Source of the DNA: Salvia splendens | Lineage: Eukaryota; Streptophyta; Magnoliopsida; Lamiales; Lamiaceae | Direction: 5' to 3' | Assembly (NCBI RefSeq): GCF_004379255.2 | Contig: NC_056043.1 | Coordinates: 1,054,001 to 1,118,000, forward strand | Length of the DNA stretch: 64,000 nucleotides | Shown here: positions 1 to 9,199 of the stretch, in pieces | How the letters are laid out: every line of letters starts with the position of its first letter | Position numbering within the stretch: position 1 is the first letter of the stretch | Position numbers and translations under genes: made by a program | The notes under the pieces: model-generated | The model's input: only the letters and a program-made list of their open reading frames with translations | What the model was told of the DNA's origin: nothing | Database searches by the model: none

Positions 1-1
1 G

Positions 2-196
2 AGGAGAGGCCTATTCACCTCGGATTCGGCTCTTCTCGCGGATAGTGAGACTAGGGAGTATGTTCTTCGACAAGCAAGAACAAAGGGCTCCACTTTCTTG
101 GAGGATTTTTCGGAATCCATGGTGAAAATGGGCAAGATCGGTGTGCTCACAGGGAGCCAGGGTGAAGTGAGAAGAAGATGTGCTTTTGTTAATTAG
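2..196 (+). CDS. Class III peroxidase, C-terminal exon (5' part outside window)
   Basis: The reading frame is open from base 2 to the TAG at 194-196 and gives about 64 residues. It carries the C-terminal signature of secreted plant class III haem peroxidases: GLFTSDSALLAD, the stretch around DFSESMVKMGKIGVLTG, then a closing cysteine in RRRCAFVN. In this family the last cysteine forms a conserved disulphide, and the MVKMGxIGVLTG segment lies in the final helices. These enzymes use H2O2 to oxidise phenolics in the cell wall or vacuole. The haem-binding and distal histidines lie upstream of the window, so activity cannot be judged. A relic of a second peroxidase lies 1.3 kb downstream, which suggests a tandem peroxidase locus. 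Confidence 0.9.
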   Translation, partial: RRGLFTSDSALLADSETREYVLRQARTKGSTFLEDFSESMVKMGKIGVLTGSQGEVRRRCAFVN

Positions 197-1506
197 ATAA
201 TTAATTGGTTTGTTTGATTTGTTTCTGTCTTAATTCGGATAGATATCATGATGATCCATTTGTTTTTTCGTTTTGTTATGTTTTTTGTATGATTGAGTGA
301 GTTGCATTGTCGGAGGACATGTATCTAACTTAAAAACACGTCTCTAAATTATTTTGAACTATTATTTGTTCTAATTGTGCAACTAATTAAAATTTTGATG
401 CTGACATGGCTTGATAATTTGTTTATGTGACATTAACGAACGTTAACCAAAGCAACGTCGCATTGCACGTAGCGAAACGACCTCGTATTGTATTAAATTT
501 ATTAATTTATTTATTGGGCTCCCTTCAGTCTCGTTTCTTTGTTTTCTCCCTACTCTCTTCCATCTCATTCTTTCTTAATTAACACAAACTTCATAATTCA
601 ACAAATGAAAATATTAAATTTGTAATATATGATTTCATAGTAATTCTTTCAACACAAATTGGTTCTATAATTAATCATTATATATTCTACACCTAATTAA
701 GTAAAAGTGTCATTTGTAAATTATACAAGTTACTAACTAAATATATTCAATTAAATTTGACACAAATTTTTTGATTATATTTCATAGAGAAGTAATGTAA
801 CATATAAATATATAATTAATATCATTATATATCTGTTAGAAGACTATTGCGTCATGACTAATATTCGTTGTCTTTATTACTTTATTACCCCCAATAACAT
901 GCAAATTAATGCTAGTTGTTATTTAAAACGTTAATATTTTTAATGAAGTGTGACAGCTAGCTAAACTTCACCATCAAATAAAAAATTCATTCCCGCACGC
1001 AAAAAATTTCTATGTAACTTTGGTGTTACGGTTTCCAGCTTCAAGAGATATTTAAATATTTATTTGCTATTGAAACTCAAAAATGTTATTCTTGCTTATT
1101 ATATGGAGAAAGAAAAGATTACCAATGTTCTAAACATATGATTGGATAACTGATTTGACATAGTTTCAAAGTAATCGTTTTTCTTTAAAATAATAAAATA
1201 ATAAAATCCAACGTGCAGATATCGAATGGGTTTCGTGGGAGCATCGTGTGTGAAAAATTATTACAAATTTAACTGCTCCATATATTAATTGATGCAGTAC
1301 GATTAATCCCTACAGGAAGTGCATATAGTTTTTAAAAGATAATAGTATTACATATTAATTTCAAATCCATAAAACGATCTATTTAAATAAATTAAACTAT
1401 ATACAGTATATAGTTTCTTTCAAATATAAATGACTAAAATTAATTCATAATTTACTTTTCACACATAAACAGTATATAATTTCATTCACTTTGTATATGA
1501 TCAATT
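197..1506. other. AT-rich intergenic stretch
   Basis: No convincing reading frame, RNA gene or bounded repeat was seen. It is the spacer between the peroxidase gene end and the peroxidase relic. Confidence 0.6.
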
Positions 1507-1689
1507 ATGAAAAGACAAAGTCAAATTATCAACAATGAGACAAATGCATATTTGCAACAACATTCTACCTCTGCAGGAAGTTCAAGTTTCTTCATGGATT
1601 TTGCTGATTCAATGGTGAAGATGGAGAAAATTAGTGTTTTGACTGGCAATGCTGGCCAAATTAGGAGGATTTGCTATGCTATTAATTGA
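1507..1689 (+). pseudogene. Peroxidase last-exon relic
   Basis: A 60-residue frame ends with ADSMVKMEKISVLTGNAG followed by QIRRICYAIN. This aligns with the end of the peroxidase at 2-196 (SMVKMGKIGVLTG ... RRRCAFVN) and keeps the terminal cysteine. The N-terminal part (NETNAYLQQH) matches the usual DxxTRxxV region only loosely. No exons with the catalytic histidines are visible in the 1.3 kb upstream. I read it as a decayed or truncated tandem copy rather than a working short gene. The methionine at 1507 is probably just the first in-frame ATG. Confidence 0.7.
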
Positions 1690-2416
1690 TTTATTGATGT
1701 CATTAATTGAGTTTGATTATGTTTTTATATTTAGCCGTGTTTGTATATCTTGCATCTTTACTAGCTAAAAAATGTGATTGTTGGTCAATTTGTATTTGAG
1801 TTCTTGATTTGATCAATTTGGTGAAAGTGATTATATAGAACAAGGTTGATTAATGTTAATCGTGTACACATTATTCAAGAGAAGACTTAAATTAGAGAGT
1901 ATTTCTTATAGTAATTCGATTTTTATTCTTTTATGTATTGCTACTATTATTATTTAAATTAGAAAGTTAGTTTTATTCAATTTTTATGTAACTATTTATT
2001 TATTTTTATCAAAATCACCAATGAAGTAATAAACTGTTAAATAAAGTAGAACAATAGACAATAGTTGCCATAAAGCCAATCCACCGATTCAGCCCATCTG
2101 TCTTCGGGTCAACACTACTCGAATTGTAGGCTAATTTAAATAAAAGTTTATCAGATTAAAAATTTTCAATCATAAAGCAATACGTTTTACAAGTATTTTG
2201 ACTAACTCATAAGTTTCGCGCTGGATTGACATCCTTAAAAAGGATTATTCGACTTAACTTAAAATGTCTAAAGGTTGAATAAATGAGTAAATAAATTTTG
2301 AAATAAATAAAGTTAAACATGGGCTTTTTTTAAGTTTTGGTTAGTGGTTCTATAGAAATTGGGTCAGCAGCCAAATAATAATATTTTTGATTTTGGATTT
2401 TAGAATTGGGTATTTC
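1690..2416. other. Intergenic, no gene seen
   Basis: AT-rich spacer. A TGGGCT motif near 2319 may be the most distal site II element of the snoRNA promoter that follows. Confidence 0.5.
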
Positions 2417-2515
2417 AGCCCACTAGAGTTACATATAGCAGATAAAAAAAGCCCATTATTCAGTTACCATATCTCTAGCATAAACCCTAGCAAATCAGCA
2501 GCTCGCATAAATACA
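2417..2515 (+). promoter_or_regulatory. Telo-box/site II promoter of the snoRNA cluster
   Basis: Two site II motifs read on the reverse strand (AGCCCA at 2417-2422 and 2450-2455) precede a telo-box AAACCCTAG (2482-2490) and a TATA-like CATAAATAC (2506-2514). Telo-box plus site II is a known architecture of plant promoters for ribosome-biogenesis genes, including polycistronic snoRNA genes. Transcription probably starts shortly after 2520. The assignment rests on the four snoRNAs that follow. Confidence 0.65.
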
Positions 2516-2676
2516 GCTCCTTCTCTTCCCCTTCAGATATCTCCAGCTGCTCTCCTCCACCGCTCATCTTCACTGGCCGCTCCGCCCTCAGCCAGCTCCA
2601 ATTGCAGATTTAGCTCTTCAAATCTCTGTTTTTCAAAATTTGTTTCTGTTTTTTGAAATTTATTTTTCTGGAAATT

Positions 2677-2760
2677 GTATGCAGAGATGAAGCAAATTTT
2701 CGTGGACTAGAGTTTCTGATCTTGTATTTGACGAAACAACCCTTGGCTGTCTGAGCATAC
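2677..2760 (+). ncRNA. Box C/D snoRNA, dual 25S rRNA guide, copy 1
   Basis: A terminal stem GTATGC (2677-2682) pairs with GCATAC (2755-2760). A C box, GAGATGA, lies at 2684-2690 (one mismatch to RTGATGA), a D' box CTGA at 2716-2719 and a D box CTGA at 2751-2754. The guide before D (CCCTTGGCTGT) is perfectly complementary to ACAGCCAAGGG of plant 25S rRNA. The guide before D' (GGACTAGAGT) is complementary to ACTCTAGTCC, about 55 nt further along the same rRNA. By the D+5 rule the methylated residues would be the first C of GCC in ACAGCC and the first U of ACUCUAG. The rRNA sequence is recalled, not looked up. Confidence 0.85.
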
Positions 2761-2836
2761 TCATTATTTTCTGGAAAATTAGGCTTTCAATTTTGTGGAA
2801 TATTTCTCTTTTATTTGGTACTCAATCTCGAATTGT

Positions 2837-2920
2837 GTGTGTGGTGATGAAGCATTTTTTCGTGGACTAGAGTTTCTGATCTTGCATTTGACGAAACAAC
2901 CCTTGGCTGTCTGAGCACAC
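2837..2920 (+). ncRNA. Box C/D snoRNA, dual 25S rRNA guide, copy 2
   Basis: Near-identical tandem copy of the RNA at 2677-2760, offset by 160 bp. It has a perfect C box GTGATGA (2844-2850), D' CTGA (2876-2879), D CTGA (2911-2914) and a GTGTG/CACAC-type terminal stem. Both guide stretches are unchanged, while the terminal stem and the C box flank differ. This pattern of conserved guides and boxes with a diverged but still pairing stem supports a functional RNA. Confidence 0.87.
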
Positions 2921-2976
2921 TCTTCAATTTTTCCTTCAATCCAGTCGTTTTAGATTTCAATTTCTCATTCAATTTG

Positions 2977-3053
2977 GCTTGTGATGAAAAAATAATTATC
3001 TTAGCGGATTTCAGTGAGGTTATGATTTTATCCTAATCAATGATCTGATTGTT
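2977..3053 (+). ncRNA. Box C/D snoRNA, predicted 25S guide
   Basis: C box GTGATGA at 2981-2987 and D box CTGA at 3045-3048, with a C'-like TATGAT at 3021-3026. The stretch CTTAGCGGATT (3000-3010) is complementary over 11 nt to AATCCGCTAAG in the GAATCCGCTAAGG segment of 25S rRNA. The D' box directly after it is degenerate (CAGT), so the exact methylated base is uncertain. I could not place the guide before the D box. The terminal stem is weak. Confidence 0.65.
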
Positions 3054-3100
3054 ACACACACTTAAGCCTTTTTTTCGAAATCAATTCCTTTTTTATTCAG

Positions 3101-3202
3101 TTTTTGCGATGATGAGATGAAGCACAAGTTGTGTGTTTGGGGCAGTGGATTCCGATCCGTGAGCCTTCTTAATTAACGACTTCTCCTTCCACTGAGCAAA
3201 AA
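3101..3202 (+). ncRNA. Box C/D snoRNA, predicted 18S guide
   Basis: A perfect 7-bp terminal stem TTTTTGC (3101-3107) / GCAAAAA (3196-3202) directly flanks a C box ATGATGA (3109-3115) and a D box CTGA (3192-3195). The 15 nt ACGACTTCTCCTTCC (3176-3190), one base before the D box, are fully complementary to GGAAGGAGAAGTCGT near the 3' end of 18S rRNA. The D+5 rule points to the second A of GGAAGG. A degenerate CCGA near 3152 may be the D' box. This is the best-supported RNA of the cluster. Confidence 0.87.
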
Positions 3203-4239
3203 TTTCTTCAAAATCTTCAATTTCTAGCGTCCATTACCAATACTATCTGTCTCAATTTTGATCTCAGTTATTATCATGGCACCAAACTACCTGTCTCCTC
3301 CTACATTGATATCAATAGCTTAATTTTAAATCGTTACCAATGAGGAAGAAATCCCAGGAATAGGAAGTGCCGTATGACACTTTAAAACGCAGCGTTTTGA
3401 GCCGTTAGCTGCTTCCATCCACCGCCACCGACTGTGTGCCTATGTGGCTTCGCAATCGGTGCTCGGTCCGGGGTGGTGGCTCAGCCGCTGCGTGGTTGAT
3501 TTGAAACGGGACTCTGAGGTTTTAAAGATTGCATTTTTATCACTGTTTTTGTTTTAATTTTCTCCGGCTTCGGTTCGATGCCAGGTCGTCGGTAGCAATA
3601 GCGATGACCGTCGATGTCATGTTTAAACTTTCAAACACTACTAATTATTATAACTTAATAGTAATGAAATTTAATTCAACGAGACTAATTTACGATGATT
3701 ATTAAACTAATTTTCCTGTCTTTGCACTAGGTACACGATTTTGAGTTCTCCTAAATTTCAAATTCATATAGAAATCCAAAACGATTATATAACAAACGAT
3801 AGCGTTTAACTCTTAAAAATAAATCTAAAATGATTAAACTAATTAGCCATTCTCTGCACTTAGCACTTAAATAACAAGCAAAACGATCGACTTAATAATT
3901 AAAATGTAATAGAAAGTGGGTTGAAAAATTTGTAGAATATGACTCCTACTTTTTAATAAAATGTGAATGAGAATCTTCATTTGTAAAAAATGGTTTTTTT
4001 TTCAAAAGCTTTCAATGAGGGTAATTATACTGTATATAAAAAATTCATAATTAAACTAATTTGCCTCTCTTTACTCTTAAATACAACAGGGAAAAACGGT
4101 TTTGAATTTACAGTTAATCGCCATCGCCATCGCCATTTCATTTTCATCTCCCAGTTTTGCCAAATTATGGTTTCTGCGATTTAACATCGGTCATTGTTTA
4201 CTTTAATTAGCGGAGGGAATTCAATTCAAGAGGAAAACG
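3203..4239. other. Spacer between snoRNA cluster and CCCH gene
   Basis: No gene was recognised. About 3400-3500 is GC-richer and might hold the end of the snoRNA precursor or an unrecognised H/ACA RNA. The last ~150 bases (CGCCAT repeats near 4120) are probably the 5' UTR/promoter of the following gene. Confidence 0.45.
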
Positions 4240-6299
4240 ATGGTAGGTAGGGATACGTACAAGACAAGGCTATGTGCACATTACCAGAGGGGCTGCTGCC
4301 GTTTCATCTCCTGTAAATTCGCCCATGGCTCCGCCGAGCTCCGCCGCCCGTTTAATGGTATTTATCATTAACTCTAATCTCTAATTGATTGATTCTTTAT
4401 TATAGTATTCTCATATGCGAGTTTTACTTTGATTTCTGTTGCTTTTTCTTATTTTTTTTCAATTTCACGACCTTTAATTTTCTGTTTGATGTAAAATTTG
4501 ATCTATTATGCTAGTGTTGTAGGTTGTTTTTAGCTAATTTGAGTTAGTGTGCTATTTCTTGAGTTTTCCCTCTTTTCTGTAGAAAGAAATTAGGTATAAT
4601 AGCGCTGAGGTTTTTCATGCTACTTCTGATGCTTGTCTTGATGTTTTGTCATCTCAGTTGGAATTGAAAACCTTCGTCCATCTTGAATCTGCTGTTGTGT
4701 ATGAGGGATCAGAAAGATGCCTTTGGAATATTTGCAGTTTGTGGAGAATGTGATATTATCTTGATCTGACCTCTATATGAAATGAATGTCGAGGGCCGAA
4801 TGCATATTTTGCACTGTATATATATATTCTCGGGAGGGATCTGTAGCTTTCTTGGAAGAATGCAGTTATTAATTCCACACAGGCATGTGAAGAATCCGCA
4901 CCATTGATATATACTTGAAGGAACTAAAACTTATCATTATTATGTTACTCATTTTGTTCTGAGGAATGGTAAGCTTAACTTACTATCAATTACTGGCTTG
5001 GGTGCTGTTTTATGACATTTCTCAATATTTCAGGAAATCGAGGTAGTGTTGAATTGCGAAGAAGGATCCACAGGAACCGTTCTCCATTGTGTAACTCACC
5101 AGATAGACGAGATGGTAAGGCAAGACAAACGTCTCATGGTGCGAGACACATCTTACCGTTGTCTTCAGTTGAGTTTGTTTTTTTATTTTTGTTATTCTGT
5201 TTTGCAGGAGACAGCTCTCCTGAGAAAAGGATGTCGGTTCCGTAAACTTTTTTATGCTTTTATCTTATATTTAGGCGCATGAAACTAGGCTGGGACAATG
5301 GTCTAGTATTTGCCTCCTTTTACTTGTTTTTATTGCAGTGACAGAAATGTGCGGAAGAGAACACGCTGGGATGTCCGTGGTGATGGGTCTATAGATCAAA
5401 TCGAAGATAAAGCCAAAATGCAAATTGATGATCAGGTCTGATAGATGGTGGCCCTGCAATTTAGAACTTCTATCGTCTTCTGGTCATCCCAGTGTTGGCA
5501 TCTTCATTGTTCTTTTGTTTTCTCTACAGCTGAGAGAAACATACGCTGAAATTAGGCGACTGGAGGATGACAAACAACGGCTGCAGATGTACCTAGAGGA
5601 CAAGGATAAGGAAGCGAGTTCGTTAACTTTTGAAATTCATGAACTTGAGATGCAACTTTCTGAAGAGAAAAAAGAGGGGAATAGGTATCGCTACTAAGCG
5701 ACTTTCTGAAGGTTCTTGTCAATTGTAGTCTGATGTTTCAGTTTTACAATACTCTTGGATTTATCTTTTTCTCTAGGTTTAAGACAAAAGTAAAGAAGTT
5801 CATCGAAGCACATAACTGTCACTTGCGATTACAGGACGAACTAAAGAGGTATGCATTTTGCTTGGTTGTTTTTATTGCCTTAGTTTCTCAGTCAATAATT
5901 AGTTTGTGTCTTTGTAGATCAGAGGCTCAGCTTCAGAATTTGGTTGAGCACCTTGATTCAGATGTCGGGGAAGGCAGTGAAGATGATCCAAATATCAAAG
6001 CCTTGAGGGATGATGAGGGCCGACTGAATTCTTCCTCACGTGTGGAAGTTCGGGAGACTTCACCTCAAGGTATTTGTTTAAACTATTTGCGTATTTAAAC
6101 TAGCATCGACTCAAAGTTCCATCCCCTATTTTTAAAAGAGTACACTTGTTTCGATAGTTTATTTATTTCTCTCAATTCAGCAAGATTATCCGCTCCTGAT
6201 GCTGATGGTCCGTGTTGTCATTTACAGTACAAAGGCAACGATGAGAATGTGGACGTCTATGGAGTAGACAAGGAGACTGTTGAAGTCGATATCGTTTGA
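4240..6299 (+). CDS. CCCH zinc-finger and coiled-coil protein (zinc finger CCCH domain-containing protein 13-like)
   Basis: Eight coding exons: 4240-4357, 5034-5114, 5208-5241, 5339-5435, 5530-5684, 5777-5848, 5918-6069 and 6181-6299. All junctions are GT..AG and in phase, giving 828 nt and 275 residues. The N-terminus holds one CCCH finger with spacing C12-x7-C20-x4-C25-x3-H29, in the context YKTRLC ... CKFAHGSAELRRP. An Arg/Ser/Asp-rich stretch follows. A coiled coil from about 111 to 205 covers LRETYAEIRRLEDDKQRLQ, FKTKVKKFIEAHN and LQDELKR. The tail is acidic. The finger followed by a coiled coil matches a small plant family expected to bind RNA in the nucleus; the exact role is not known to me. 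The gene stands alone and looks intact. Confidence 0.85.
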
Positions 6300-8119
6300 T
6301 GTATCTCCATTCTATGCATTATACCAAATTTGGTAAGATCTTGTACAGTGTTTAGGTTTGGTTGTTTTTTTCATTTTACCCTTTTATTATTTCATGATCT
6401 TTGGAAATATAATGTCTAGCTGCAGTGATTTTCCGATTCAACTCTTTTCCTTTTCTTCGCCGCCGACTGTGATTTGAATGGTAGAGAGTTTGATCTTTCA
6501 GAGTGATTTGAACAACAAAATCGTATAGGAAAAATAAAAAAATAATAATAAATAGGTTAGCTGGCTCAATTTGTTACTATTATTTGTGAGGTGATCTTGG
6601 CTGCATACATTTATACAATAATTAATAAGATTACATTCATCCATTTTATTATATTTCATTACCAAAAACAGCACCGTTACCGATGAAATATTCCGCCAGT
6701 AATACCCATTTTTCTGCTGGTAAACAAGGTATCGACGAAAAACAATGTCTGTAAATCATGTGTCGTTAAATAATTTAATTATTGTTTTTTTTGTCGATAA
6801 AGGTACAGACGGAAAACCCATCGGAAATTAATTCTCGTCGTGAACCAAAATTAGACTATCTCGTAAAATTCGTTGATAATTAGAATGTTTCCTTAAACCT
6901 GAAATCCGTCGCTAAAATTAAAATTAAAAAATAACGGAAAGAAGTAACCGATATTATATTCCGTCGCTAAACTGAAAAATAAAACTCAAAAGTGAAAAAA
7001 GTTACCGACGACAAATCCGTCTGTAATGATGTAATCAACGAGAGATTATTGGCCGTGGGTAAACCGCATTTTTTTGAATTAATTAATTAATTTTTATTTT
7101 AAAATTAATACAATATAATTAGAAACCAATCAGGATGTATAAGCCTAAAAATTAATTTATTTAAAGTCATTGTGTTTCCCCTATCAGAACTGAGATGCAG
7201 TTTCCAATTAATAAACTTATGGTCAACTCCATCCATCATGTAACATAATTATATTGCATTCCAAGAATGCCCCAGCTGTTCGATGAAATGCCAAAGAGAT
7301 ATACAGAAGACAATAAACTCTTATATCTGCACTAGATTCCGGCCAATGAGCCGTAACTAAATCAAACTATAATTGATTATACTCCTCCATCTTTTAAAAA
7401 TAGGAATTTTCGAAAGAGCATGGATTTAATACATTGTTCAAGTAAGAGAGGTAGAAAGAAAAAAAAAGCGACATTGGAGAATGAGTTTTATCTAGTTAGA
7501 GAAAAACATAAAGTTTTTATCTCTACGGGACGGACTAAAAAGAAAACAGTTTGATAAAATCATAGAACGTATAAGAAAATAACAAAGTTTATCGGCAGAG
7601 GCAGAGGCAGCGTCAGAGCAGGGGCGTTGTAGCTAAGGTTTTCGAAAACCCTGGCTTTAAGAAGAGATCATAACCAACTTAATATTGTAGTATTTCTTGA
7701 TGATAATGGAATAAAATAGCCTATACTGTTCAGACTCGACAAAAAAAATCAGATAAAATTCTGCAGGCCGGTGACAAGGTGTTAGGCACGGGATATCCCG
7801 GGATGAGAAAGAGCACCAATTGATCGAAAACAATCGAGAAGAAGACGAACCCTGGTTGAGGTGCTAGGATTTAAGAAGTGTGAATGAGATAATAATTATT
7901 TTATTTCTCAATATTTTTTGACACATAAGAAACTCTATTATTATAGAGTCCCTGCTTGATTCGACACGTACGACTCGGGAGAGAATCAAGAAGAAAACCC
8001 GAGAAGATTTAAATAAATCTGATCCTAAATGAGTTCGAAAATAAGACAAAACAGTTAACAAATAATTACAAGGAAATTATTATAATGAGAACTAAAATAT
8101 ATAAACTTACAAAATAGAG
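6300..8119. other. Intergenic with repeat relics
   Basis: No gene seen apart from the transposon-like block at 6660-7050. A (GGCAGA)n-like patch lies near 7598-7612. Confidence 0.5.
6660..7050. mobile_element. Degenerate CACTA-like subterminal repeat block
   Basis: Short motifs of the type CCGTCGCTAAA, ACCGACGAC, CCGTCTGTAA and GTCGATAAAGG recur in both orientations across about 390 bp. Such palindromic GACGG/CCGTC arrays are typical of subterminal regions of plant CACTA elements and their derivatives. No terminal CACTA motif or target duplication was found, so this is a remnant at best. Confidence 0.35.
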
Positions 8120-9199
8120 TTATGGACTAATATCCACTTCTAGTATATTAGGGAACAAGCTCGACTTCCGGATCTCGTCCAAACATGGCATGCTTTTAAA
8201 ACGAAATCCTCGCAACTTAAGGCGTTCCAAGCTCTTAAACGTAGCCACTGATGCAAAGAGCTTGTTGACATCTGAGTTTTCATCAACTTCTTCAATACCC
8301 AATACAGAAAGACTAGTCATCTTCTCCAAGCGCGAGACCCCATATGTCCAATCATAAATCGAGATGTAGCTTAGGCGCTCAAGATTCTGTAGCACATCTA
8401 CCTTCAAAGGCTTTCGGTAAATCACATCAGACATGTAGAGATGACGAAGGCTACTCATTTCATTGATGGTATCCGGCAACTCCACCATAAAGTTTAGAGC
8501 TATATCGAGAACCTCAAGCTTTTCCAAGCCCCCAAACGAGTGTGGGATCTCTCGTATGTAATTGTTCCTCAATCCCAAATGCCGTAACCCAATCAATGTG
8601 CCTAAAGTTTCTGATAAAGTCTTCACCCCAAAATCTTCCATGTCGAGTATACTGAGTAGTACAAAACTCTTCCAATAGGACGTACTAGCATCGACCAAAG
8701 ATGAGAGAAACAAGATGTTTGTTGTCTTGATTCATGGAGTGGTTAAACTTGTCTCTGCCACCATGGATAACATGATGGCGAGGATTTTGAGTGTGCCGAT
8801 AATTTCCATTGCTCCTTAGGATCTCAAAGCCGATTTCCTCCTCTGCTTTTTTATGGATAGCTCGTAGAGTAGAGGATTGATGCGATACTTAAAGAATTCA
8901 GAGTAGTTCACGAATTCAGTAATGGATTCACAAAGTAATTCATCTATACATGATCGTAACATGCCTAAGCCTTCCTTGCCCATGCATGGTATAGATCTTT
9001 CTGTGTTCAATCCGTTTGCAGCCCAAATATGTCTCAACTTTTCTCCCCTTATTATTGCATTTTCCTTAAAAAAGGACATATACAAGAAACATCGCTTAAG
9101 TTGATCATCCAAGCTATGATATAAGGGTATTTCCCTTATCACGATGCCGGAGACAATAAACAAGATAAAAGAGAAGTCCGCCTCCCGTCGACAACTCAA
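8120..9199 (-). pseudogene. CC-NB-LRR resistance gene pseudogene
   Basis: Reading down the minus strand from 9199, the sequence starts in the ARC2/winged-helix part of NB-ARC (LDDQLKRCFLYMSFFKEN, then IRGEKLRHIWAANGL). It passes an MHD-position INP (RINPLLYELSIKK) and enters leucine-rich repeats (LGTLIGLRHLGLRNNYI). CC, P-loop and kinase-2 are absent. A frameshift in an A-rich run (after SIKK) produces the stop at 8816-8818, and a second shift before about 8713 restores the frame. The LRR jumps from SMPCLDEI to LFPNILEVDISP, skipping roughly 150 residues present in the intact paralogue at 21.1-23.7 kb. It is clearly a paralogue of that gene. Confidence 0.88.

Noticed and set aside
2387..2656. 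89-residue Ser/Pro-rich reading frame
   Set aside because: It overlaps the telo-box, TATA-like box and leader of the snoRNA cluster, has no family resemblance, and its composition is explained by CT-rich leader sequence.
8816..9199. Separate small gene with NB-ARC similarity
   Set aside because: It is the upstream part of the same NLR pseudogene, ended by a frameshift.
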